Shown piece by piece: positions 10,737 to 20,900 of a stretch of DNA of 64,000 bases. The notes under the pieces were generated by a model. It was not told the origin of the DNA. It did no database searches and was given only the letters and a program-made list of their open reading frames with translations. Both the position numbers and the translations under genes were made by a program. Every line of letters starts with the position of its first letter. Position 1 is the first letter of the stretch. This stretch comes from Ascaphus truei (Eukaryota; Chordata; Amphibia; Anura; Ascaphidae). The DNA is taken from positions 216,582,261 through 216,646,260 of the forward strand of contig CM071568.1 of assembly GCA_036426205.1 (NCBI GenBank). The letters run 5' to 3'.

Positions 10737-11689
10737 GAGAGAGACAATAATAACACTGTTCAAAAAGAAATCTCAGAGAAGATTCTTGTGAGCAGAAAAA
10801 CAAACCGGGCTTTTAAGTAGAAGACAAAATTAATTAAATATACCTGGCGAGATTGAGGACTTGAATAACCGATTTTATTAAATGAGCATCTAGATGTAAC
10901 GAAAGAGCGTTAAGTTAGATGGCGTTACAGCTCCTACAGTATATCATCAGCATTCACTGCTAAAATCATCATTAACATATTCACATAAATGAACATCCAA
11001 GTTTTCCTTGGCTGCAGTTATAAAGAGCAGTGTTTAAGTAAAGCGTTACCTTCTCAGCCATGTTATTATATGATGACACTGCTGCTCTATCCCAGACAAT
11101 GACAACATTCTACCTCCGTTTATCATAATGTGCAAAGGTAACACAGTGGGAAATCCACATAAAATGCCTTGTAAATTCTGGTCATAAATTGAACATTCAG
11201 GGTATATAATCATCGCAGAAGCATGCAGGAATATTCTGTAAAGAGAGATTTAAAAAGAAAATTCAAATGTCCAGCTCACTGTCTACTAAACTGGGTAGAG
11301 TTCTTTAAACTTGTATATATTCAGCTAGGAGAAACTTTTCTAGCTGAATGTAGGAAGATGTCTGACTTCATCTAGAGTACTGTGTTAAATTCTGGAGATC
11401 ATATCTCCGGAAGAACGTAATTAAATTGGAGATTGTGCAAAAAAAAAAAGGGCTACTAAGATGGTGCATGATGTACAGTTTAAGACTCATCAGGAAAGAC
11501 TAAAGGACATGGCATGAGATGATTCTTAGAATCCATACTAAGTCTATGCAATAGTGTGTGGGCAATATGGCTTGTGAAAAATAAAGTGCAGCTTTTTATT
11601 TTATTTCCCATACCAGAAAGACTTAGGTTTTTAAAGTGTATATTTTATTAACAACGTGTGTACACATATGTTTTGTGCACAGTAAATGA
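10737..11689. other. Non-coding; possible old dispersed repeat near 11.37-11.52 kb
   Basis: Around 11,370-11,520 an A-tract followed by GGGCTACTAAGATGGTGCAT resembles a common amphibian dispersed repeat, but this is a weak memory-based impression. The rest is unremarkable. Confidence 0.35.
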
Positions 11690-12420
11690 CAGGCCACTGG
11701 GGATACCAACTTGGTGCCAGTACGTCTGACAGGACATCGGAGATGAAAGCCACAGAGGATGTCTGAGGTGTCAAGACCATTTGGGCAGGAGGGAAGAGCT
11801 CAAGTACCTACGTCCTGCATGAATGGAAGTTCTCCTAATTTCCATTTGCCCCACCAGACTTGGAGAAGCCCAACCCAGCGTGTGGCTTCTGAATAGCAAG
11901 TGGCTGAGGTGGCAACCTTGCACATGCCCTTGGCAGATTCAGCACCCCCACTTGCTCAGCTTCACAAGACCAGCATTGCTCTGATTGGCTGGTTAGGAAA
12001 CTCCCACCCCCGGATTGGCTGCAGGGTTTTGTGAATGAAACTCAGAAGTATTATAAACCCATGAGACAATCAGATTTGTAGATTCTAAGCACCAAGTCCA
12101 GCCTGAAAATTCAAGTCCTCTGGAGAGAGGGGAGCGGTGGCGTCTGGAATTAAAGGCTGGGTCCCTGTCAGTTCCAGGACATTTCAGGCTAGGCCCCTGT
12201 CAGGGTAAACTTTGGATTTTGAAGCCCCTGCACCTAGGAAAGTATAGTTTTCACCCCATGACCCTCAGTAAGTGTGTCTTTTCTTATGTAGTTTGTGTAA
12301 CATTGTGTGTCTGCCTTTTTTTGTGAATAAAATTACAATTTATTTCATTTACCTGTTTTGCTCAATGTATGATCCTGGTAAAAAAAAGGTGTAAATGCCT
12401 TGTCTCCTGTGACACACACG
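11690..12420 (+). mobile_element. Solo-LTR-like segment
   Basis: The segment contains promoter-like parts in the right order: inverted CCAAT boxes (GATTGGCTGG near 11,980 and 12,014), a TATA-like TATTATAAA near 12,050, and an AATAAA signal (GTGAATAAAATTAC) near 12,325. It has no coding content. This arrangement suggests a solo long terminal repeat. I could not fix TG/CA ends or a target duplication, so the boundaries are approximate. Confidence 0.35.
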
Positions 12421-12648
12421 GTGCATCACTTGTTAATATGAAGAAGTTGGAAAGTCTTAAAAAGTATTAAAAAGTAATTTGTATGTGTTAACACTTAGAT
12501 TTTTTATTAACTAGAGTATATCACATTTGGTTAATTAAGTCACAGCTGGTGCTGTGAATGGGTGCATGCTATACAACCATTCCTTAAGGATGCAGATATA
12601 ATTAAGACTTGAGTATGACAGGTTTGATAGATTAAAAGAAGGTTTTAA

Positions 12649-12649
<1 letters not shown>

Positions 12650-12712
<63 letters not shown>
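12650..12712. repeat. (TG)n microsatellite, upstream tract
   Basis: Pure TG run immediately adjoining the 31-bp minisatellite. In the second copy this tract is joined directly to the Tc1 flank. Confidence 0.95.
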
Positions 12713-12714
<2 letters not shown>

Positions 12715-12991
12715 TGCCAGCATCGCCCGCCTCGCGCAGGCCGAGTGCCAGCACCGCCCATCTCGCGCAGGCCGAGTGCCAGCACCGTCCATCTCGCGCA
12801 GGCCGAGTGCCAGCACCGCCCGCCTCGCGCAGGCCGAGTGCCAGCACCGCCCATCTCGCGCAGGCCGAGTGCCAGCACCGGCCGCCTCGCGCAAGCAGAG
12901 TGCCAGCACCGCCCGCCTCGCGCAGGCCGAGTGCCAGCACCGGCCGCCTCGCGCAAGCCGAGTGCCAGCACCGGCCGCCTCGCGCAAGCCG
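12713..12991. repeat. 31-bp minisatellite, 9 units
   Basis: Units start with the AGTGCCAGCA word at 12,713 and then with GAGTGCCAGCACCG-type words at 12,743, 12,774, 12,805, 12,836, 12,867, 12,898, 12,929 and 12,960. The period is an exact 31 bp. Two unit types exist: one with CCCATCTCGCGCAGGC or CCCGCCTCGCGCAGGC on the left, and one with GGCCGCCTCGCGCAAGC increasingly toward the right. A 31-bp period shifts frame each unit, so open frames in several frames and both strands are by-products. The array is absent from the second copy. Confidence 0.95.
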
Positions 12992-13581
12992 AATGCTGAG
13001 TGGTAGTAGTAGCAGCTGTAGTCTTGGAGTACACTAGATTGTTGCTGATTATGTCACTAACAGGAAAGTGCATCAGAGTAATTGTCACGTACAGCACACC
13101 TGTGAGCACGCGACCTGCCTAAGGGACAAGGGTTAATACACAGCTCACAACCTGGCCCACTTTTCACCTTCGCAAATGAACAATATCTCCTCTAACTCCG
13201 TCCCCATATACACCCTGTCACGAACAGCATACAAGTGAACACATGACTTAGATATACAAACAGAGTTAATACACATGGATACTCTAGCCAAGTCACCTAT
13301 ATCCTGCACAAGGTGCTTTCAATGAGTTGTTAATAACCCTATAATCAATTGCAATCATATCTACATGCTGACATCACCCGAGATATTATGCAAAAATAAG
13401 ATGTAAAATGAATAACTGCCAGGGTCTCAGGTCCCTGTCTATAATAGAAAAAACGATGCCAACACACAATAATACTACTGCAACACACAAAAATCTGTTG
13501 TAGCAAAATGTGTCCGAAAATGTAAATACTCTCTCCAGAGTGTGCAAAAGTTAATTCAGAGTCCAAAGCATCACTTATTAA

Positions 13582-13582
<1 letters not shown>
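12992..13582. other. Spacer present only in copy 1
   Basis: Unremarkable A/T-rich sequence between the minisatellite and the second (TG)n tract. Together with the minisatellite it is missing from 40.53-40.64 kb. No gene is supported. Confidence 0.6.

Positions 13583-13675
<93 letters not shown>
13583..13675. repeat. (TG)n(TATG)n microsatellite abutting a Tc1 end
   Basis: About 80 bp of TG followed by TATG repeats. It occupies the exact place where the outer ~25 bp of the left Tc1 terminal repeat should be. Confidence 0.95.
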
Positions 13676-13676
<1 letters not shown>

Positions 13677-14620
13677 CGCCCTCTTTGAATTCTATGGTTT
13701 TACATATCAGGACATAATAACAATCATCTGTTCCTTAAAATTTGTTTGGTTTTTGCCAAACGTGGCACTGTGCATTATGGCCAAACATCTCCACTTTGGT
13801 CTCGTCTGTCCAAAGGACGTTGTTCCAGAAGTCTTGTGGTTTGTTCAGATACAACTTTGCAAACCTAAGCCATGCTGCCATGTTCTTTTTTGAGAGAAGA
13901 GGCTTTCTTTTGGCAACCCTTCCAAACAAACCATACTTGTTCAGTCTTTTTCTAATTGTACTGTCATGAACATTAACATTTAACATGTTAACTGAGGCCT
14001 GTAGAGTCTGAGATGTAACTGGTGTTTTTTTTGCAATTTCTCTGAGCATTGCACGGTGTGACCTTGGGGTGAATTTGCTGGGACGAACACGCCTGGGAAG
14101 ATTGGCAACTGTCTTGAATGTTTTCCACTTTTGAATAATCTTTCTCACTGTAGAATGATGGACTTTAAATTGTTTGAAAATGGCCTTATAACCTTTCCCA
14201 GATTGATGGGCAGCAATAATTGCTTCTCTAAGATCATGACTCCTTGGCATTGTCTTAACACACACCTGAATTCTTCAGACCAGCAAACTGCTAAAACTTC
14301 GGCTTTTATTGAGGTGGTCACACTTGGCGATGATCAATTAATCAAGGTCATTTGATTAGCAGCACCTGTCTGCTACTTAGCATTTTAATTTCTATGGAAG
14401 CAGTAAGGGTGTACTTAGTTTTTCACACACAGCTTCTCCATTTTGGCTGTATTTTTGTTAAATAAATCCTGACACTGTGTAATATGTCATGCGTTGTTGT
14501 TCATCTGAGGTTGTATTTACCTAATTGTAAGACCTGCTAAGGAACAGATGATTGTTATTATGTCCTGATATGTAAAACCATAGAATTCAAAAAGGGTGTA
14601 CTTTCCTTTTCACACAACTG
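13676..14620 (-). mobile_element. Internally deleted Tc1/mariner-type element
   Basis: The right terminal repeat (about 14,538-14,620) ends CACACAACTG and is followed by TA, the Tc1 target dinucleotide. The left repeat (13,676-13,737) is its inverted copy over about 60 bp, including GAATTCTATGGTTTTACATA and CAGGACATAATAACAATCAT. The outer left ~25 bp have been replaced by (TG)n. The element is about 0.95 kb, whereas intact relatives are about 1.5-1.7 kb. The missing part is the C-terminal half of the transposase gene. Confidence 0.9.
13735..14250 (-). pseudogene. Tc1-family transposase, C-terminally deleted
   Basis: The frame reads from an ATG at 14,250 (MPRSHDL) for about 171 codons; a Met five codons upstream is less likely. 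Residues 1-115 contain the paired-like double helix-turn-helix DNA-binding region (GKGYKAIFKQF, HHSTVRKIIQKWK, then HDSTIRKRLNKYGL). The first catalytic aspartate of the DDE triad is in LWTDETKVEMFG, near residue 149. The protein then stops at KPNKF, exactly where the sequence runs into the left terminal repeat. The second Asp and the third acidic residue are therefore absent. Family members are about 340 residues. Catalytic activity is not possible, though the DNA-binding domain is uninterrupted. In the second copy the same region is frameshifted and its ATG is lost. Confidence 0.9.
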
Positions 14621-14637
14621 TACATATAAGATCACTT

Positions 14638-14760
14638 GTGAGCACATTCACATGTCTTAGACAGGTCTGCAACCCTGCCTTTCACCATTATCACCTAGCA
14701 TACAGTGCTTCTACTGCAGCAAGGGATTCTGGGAAATTACATGCAAATGAGCACATCGTG
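14638..14760 (-). mobile_element. Octamer-ended inverted-repeat block (MITE-like), reverse orientation
   Basis: It matches 59,047-59,174 on the opposite strand: CACATGTCTTAGACAGGTCT, CACCATTATCACC and CCCAGAATCCCTTGCTGCAG are shared once one strand is complemented. The ends carry ATGCAAATGAGC or close variants. The segment 14,760-14,900 also resembles the part of the 58.8-kb unit flanking the hammerhead, but lacks the hammerhead core. Confidence 0.65.
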
Positions 14761-14924
14761 TCACCTTTTGCCTGAAAACCATTTTTACATGGAACCCTTA
14801 TAAGCTAATGCTCGCTGTTAACACAGCTTTTAAGCATGGGAAATATGCAAAGTCAGAGAAACCACTCGCAGACGGTGGAGGTTTCTTGTCGCCTTTTTCA
14901 CCCACCATAACTTAAAATGTGTAT

Positions 14925-14971
14925 TGTGTGTGCATGTGTGTGCATGTGTGTGCATGTGTGTGCATGTGTGT
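14925..14971. repeat. 10-bp TGTGTGCATG microsatellite
   Basis: About four to five units. This tract marks the end of similarity between the two large copies. Confidence 0.9.
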
Positions 14972-17900
14972 TCCACTTAGTAAAGGTTTACATACTATTT
15001 TCTGACCAACACAGCCTACAACCTTACGCGAAGGCCTGAGTGAGATAAGAACCTCCTCAGGGCATAGATTGTGCAAAGCGTAAATGATAACAATCATATG
15101 TGATCTTGCGCAGAACAGAGAAAACATACTCCATAAAAGTACTTGCCCTAAACATACCTCAGCCAAAAAAGTGATCTCTATTATTCCCCCCACCCCCCCA
15201 ATTCCTAAATGCGTATGACTCACATCCCCACCAAATTTGTGGCCCAAGGAATACCTGTGTACGAATACAGCTATACCACATACTTGTCTTAGAAACAAGC
15301 ACTAATATGGGCATTTACATTTTAAAACTTTCGCCCGCACACAAACACTGTTGTATTTCATGCAGAAAGAGCATATTATATTAGTAGCCCCCATCTGGTC
15401 CGCACAAAACAGGATGACGTGTCAGGTTACATACTTTTTCTTCAGCTCCACCAATCACGCGTTGAAAGACCATGAGACTAGCTTCTCCTGGCCGTTTCTA
15501 GCGAGAGAATAGAGGAAGAGAACCCGGGTTTCCGACAATAGCGACGGGACCCCTTTCATTACTACACCACCCATACATCTTATTATAATCCTTATGATGC
15601 ACAGATAGGCTGTTTTAAACTGTGTGATCTTCACCCTCGTGCCTTGCAACTTCAGTGGTGAGTGCTCGATCATGACATGGCTAGTAATAAATATGTACAC
15701 ATCCTTATATCTGCGTATTTCACCACGCACATGTTGAATTTCCCATCAGTTAGCTGCTGCTGGAACATAGAACATTACTCTCTCGTGCCCGATTGAATGC
15801 CACACAGGCCTCGGCGGCGAATATAAAAGCGAATACAAGGCCCCTCAAAGCAATGATCGAAGTATAGCAAATGTCCATACAATAACGCGTCCCGTGGTAA
15901 CCAAATGGCGTCGTGAGTTCGGCGTATTAGATTCCAAACCATTCTTTAGACTTAGCCTACTCAAAGTAAGCCGTGGGAGCCAGTCCTGTATCGACCTCTG
16001 CCTTTCCCTCAAAATGCATGACAAATTGTTGTATAAAATGGTGGAATTTGACAAAGTGAATAACACTTTGTTCCATACCCCGCGACACATCTGTCTGCCG
16101 AATATATCGCCCAAAATAAAACTCTATCCTTTAAAAAGCAGTAGTGCACAAATTCAGACACACTGATTATTTTGAGAGAGGCTATACACGGTACACGGCT
16201 TTGTCAATTAAGCCGACCTTAATTCTATATAACAGTAGACTGCTCTAATGCTGTGCGTCCGTCTCTAAGAAGAACGAGTTGTGTTGTCATTAAAATGCAG
16301 AAAGAAAAGGAGAGAATGAAAGAACACAATAAATACTTATACTGTATGTGTTTGTATCATATGGAGTAGGAAAAAGTTAGTGCTTTTGCACAAACAGAGC
16401 TATGCAGGCCCAAGAACTAGCACCCGTGTTTACTGTGTTTTGTTTTGTATTCGGTCACCATTACCATATGCACCTAACCCTAGAATTTGTAACGTGGTAG
16501 AAGGGGGTACCCCACTGGCTACATTCTACCCTGTACTTAACAGGCTTGCCAGTTAGCTTGGAATCATGCCGGCGTTATTCACCTTCACCTTGGCTCTCAC
16601 TGCCACTGACTGACAGCGGCGGCGGAGTAGGAGTGGACGTACATCTGCTTTAGCTCTAGCTGCGCGACAATGCCTTACTGCGCACTACGCCTACTAATGG
16701 AGCCAGGACCGCCCTAAATTCGCAGCAAGGTTTTGTCCTCACCCTACTGAGAAGCAGGTAACAACGACTGGGAGCCTGAAGATGGGAGGACTTCCATGAT
16801 CTGACTCTCTCCCTACGGGAGAGAGTGCAGAAGGTGTATGTGTACCTTACACTCTGCACCTCCCGACCTAGGGAAAGGTGGCGAAAGAGATAGGATAGGC
16901 GCTCCTTCTTGCTTGCAGACCGAGTCCCTTGGCTGTAGAGTGACGCGTCAGGGAGCCCATCTTACGTGAAGCCTGATCCAAGCAAGGACTAGAATGTATC
17001 CGGCAAAAGATGCCACCCTTACAGTACCTGTTGTGTCTTGTTACTGCAGAGATGATGATACGCTAATAAACCGTTCCCTCAGTTTGCCAATAATATAAAA
17101 CTCCTGGCCTGGCTGTGTGATTCTAACCTAAGGGCGAAGCGGGAATCCAAGTATCCTCCCTGTGACGAGAGATACATCCCATTCCGCAGCGCGATGGAGG
17201 CGCTGCCAACTGCCCTAAGATTATGTGGGGTATGAACCCCAGAGCCCTTTTCATGTGTCACCAAGATCATCCCTGCGGACGACAACTCCTCAGCAACACT
17301 CTTATCGCAAGCAGGATAAGCACCACACCCATACATGCCCCACCTATCTGCCCGAGTTCCCGGTGGGCGTAGTAACACCGTTACATAAGCTTACACACCT
17401 TGAAGAACCTGCAACATGGGGGGCATGCGACTGCATAGCCCAGGCAATTCACAAACTGCTAGTTAGCCCCATATACTGTAACGTTGATCTCAATAAGCAT
17501 CATTTTCAGCGACCATTGTCTGACTAAAAACATAATGACAGACTCTGAAACCCATCAATTCCAGCATAAGTCACAAAAAGGTTGCCCGGGGCGCGACTTC
17601 AGGATACAGCATATCAGTTGATTAGACAAGCTCAATAACTACTATAGTTAGTTTCCATAAGTTACAGGAATAAGGAATGCAGAGCCCTCACACTCACATA
17701 CAGTACAGTAGCCACATATTGCTGCAATCTGCTCCATGGACACAGTACCTTTACATATACGCCCAGACTCCATTATATGCACCCTAATTCGCGATGCAAG
17801 ACCATTATCGAATTCCTATGGGACATGGGATAATCAAAGCGCGAGGCGTGACGAAACATTGTTTCACCACGTACGGCTCGTGCATACACACCACCATCGT

Positions 17901-20900
17901 TCTGTAACCGTCATTCTAAATCACCACCCATTTGCCCCCGCAACTTAATCAAGATACCCAAAATGTTCAAAGCAAGAACCTCCCCCCTGCAGAGTCTATT
18001 TTCTAGCAAATGTGAAAAAATAAGACCAAATATAGAAGTACAAAGAAAAAAAACATGCAAGATAGAATCACCAAGCCATCGGGAATGCTACTACCATTTT
18101 TGAATTAATTAGCCCATGACCAGTCCCACCCCCTGACCGGCTCCCCTTTTAGTCACCTCAACTCCACTCACCTCTGCGCGAACAGAGGGGAGTAAAAGCT
18201 CTCCGGGCAGTGGACAGGACCAAGCACACAAAATCCTCGAAAATTCCTCTCCCGAAGAAACAGAAGTCTCCGTAACAGGAACGCTCTCCGCTCCCCGCAC
18301 ACCCCAGCAAATCGAAGCTGACAAGGGGAAAAGGGGAAATATCCGACCTTCGACCAGCCAAGAGCAGAGGCCCTGCGGATACCGAACACTAGGAATCCAA
18401 AAGTCTGAGGGGTCGAACACGAAGAAGACGGAGACAAGAAAGTGTGGAGACGGACAGGCAACAGGAGAACAGGACAAGACGGAACAAGTACGCGGAATAG
18501 GATCTTGTAGCGCGATTCCGGAAAGGCGAGCCCGACAGGTGGCTGCAGCAACCTTGAGGAGGAAGGGAACAAGAACAATGGAAATCAACGCTTAGCCAGG
18601 GGGCGGCAGAGGTATAGAGAAAAAAGCAAAGAGGGAACGAGGACACGGGCGCCGCACTACAGAGGCACGAGACAGGAAAGCAACAAACTAGTGGGAATAA
18701 TAGACAGGGAAAGACCTAGGAGCAGAACAAACATCATAATTCTTCCACTAACTCAGACACCTAAAAGCAGGACAACTCAGAGCGGAGCAAAACTAGTAAG
18801 AAAGGAACGAGATAGAGCAAAGGCCCCTCCCTTCGCTCCACAAACAATATGAAGCAGTATGATATGCGCACCTGACCCCACGCGCAGCCCCCCCCTATAC
18901 TTGACAGGGCTCCCCCGGAGAGAGACTCAAGACCCTATAATGCCACTAGCGGCATGGAGATTAGCGTTGCGATCACCAGAGCCCAGCGCATAGGCCAGCC
19001 CTATAGGAGATTCCCCAACCACAGAACCCACTAAGATACATTTGTCATGGCAGACACGTTCTCGCCAGGCAAATCCGCGCAAGCCTCGCGCGACCCGACT
19101 ACAGGACTACGGGTAGCAGTCGTTGTGCATCGCACAGGTTAAGCCCCGACTACACATCTTTCAGCTGATATGCGCCTAAATTATAACCCTTGCTTGAAGG
19201 GAAAGGCCCAGTAGTAGTTAGGGCGAAAACTGCCCTTGTAGCACCAGAGATAGAAGAGACACAGACAGCCGACACGATGTGCCACCTGGTGGTTAGGTGA
19301 GACTGTTTTTTTTTTTTTTGATCTTCTTTTGTTTTTTTTTTTTTTTTTTTTTTTCTTATCTTTCTCTTTTTTGTTTTTTTTGGTTTATGCTGTTGTGTTC
19401 ACATTTTGTTTTGTTTATTGTCCTTACCACTCACACTAGTTTTCTAGTGCTCATCTCTTTATTCTTGTTATGTTGAGTATATTCCTCGGTTTTTCTTTGA
19501 CAACACATCTGTTTTCTTCGCTCTAGAGGTTTGTTTTCATTGTTTTAGATATGTTATTTTTTTTGGTTTTTTTACAATTTACGACTCTCTGTTGTTGACA
19601 CTTTGTTCTTGTATAGCTTTTTCCTTCCTTTTGTGTTTGCAGATCAATTTTTTCTAATTTTGATACACAGCAGACACATGAACCTAGCGGCCGAATGGTT
19701 GCCTCTTGAGAGAGGAGCAAACACAGGCAAGACACGATGAAAGTTAGATGGCCGAAAAAGTAGGTGACACCCAGACAGGGTCGAGAGAGCCGGGTATGGG
19801 AAAGGAGCCGCAGAAGGGAAAAGAAGAGCGCCACTCAAGCACCGCGTCTAGCCCAAACTACACACAGATCGACACCCAAACCTCAACACTTTCGTAACGT
19901 GACGGGACCAGAGCTCTTTCTCACACTTGCGGTTGACGCCTAGATTGGCTCATTTGGCCACCGCGCGAACACTCGCGGCCCAGCCGGACGCGTTTGTTGC
20001 CAGATAGAAGCACTACACCCCATCATGTATATTGGCATATATAAACCCCACCGGCCGGGTCGACCCCATCGGACAGGAAACACAGCTTTGTTCGGGATAC
20101 CGACAACCAAGAGCGGAGAACGGTGTAGAGCGGAGTTCGGTTTACAAGAGCGCTTATACGGCCGCAAAACGCACGTCCTAGTGCCTCTACGTTTTGTGTA
20201 ATGGCCACTAAGAAAATTGCGTGAGCGAGGAGGCAGACGAAGAGGGAAGAATGGGGAGCGGAAAAGTAGAAACAGAAAGAGAGGAAAAAACAGGTGGATG
20301 CTACAAATTTAGTCGGACGGTCATTATACGGAAATAAACTGACTGTTCACTGATTTCAACAATTGTGTGTTACTGTTTTGTATCATAGTGTGTGTCCTAG
20401 TTAAGTCGGTCGCTGATCAATTATACACCTATCAAAAGAACAATGCCTACAGGTGCAGGTGGCCGGCGCTATATCGGGAATCATATCCAGCGTGCACCCA
20501 GGCTTCCCAAGCACCGGAGGACAAACGAAAAGAAAGGCAAGGGGTGACATCAAAAAGTAAAGAAACGAGAACCGAGGAACACATAAGGAAAAAAAAGAGG
20601 AGGAAAACCAAAAAAAGAACAAAGGATGGCACCAACTACCGATAACCTAAATCTAACGGGCAACCCCTACCTGTCAAGATATCGCCAGGTAGGGGAGGGG
20701 GGATGCGGGCAATTGGCGGAATGTGCACCACATTTATATAAATGAGAACCAAAAAAAAAAAAAATCTGAAGAAAAGAAAGAAAAGGGAGGATATTAAAAA
20801 ATTACAAATGCAATAATAAAAGTGTCAGCTGTACAGGTATTGAGTACTGTGTAGATTTGGACACAAGAATTTCACCAGTACAAAGTGTCAACATTAGTTC

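Larger units (their letters stand above)
1..14971 (+). repeat. Copy 1 of a ~14-15 kb duplicated block
   Basis: This whole stretch recurs in the same order and orientation at 27,952-41,969. The alignment can be followed by eye through every landmark: the CACTG-element end, the 29-bp tandem repeat, the LINE tail, the palindromic MITE, the Harbinger MITE, the 42-bp minisatellite, the LTR-like stretch and the Tc1 element. Copy 1 looks like finished sequence, because homopolymers and open frames are smooth. The block starts at or before the window edge, so its true left end is unknown. It ends in the TGTGTGCATG microsatellite. Confidence 0.95.

Noticed and set aside
12713..12991. CRISPR-like array
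   Set aside because: The units are contiguous 31-mers with no unique spacers, and the context is vertebrate.
12535..13109. Six overlapping frames of 84-154 codons
   Set aside because: A 31-bp GC-rich tandem repeat cycles through all frames without stops; the frames are by-products.
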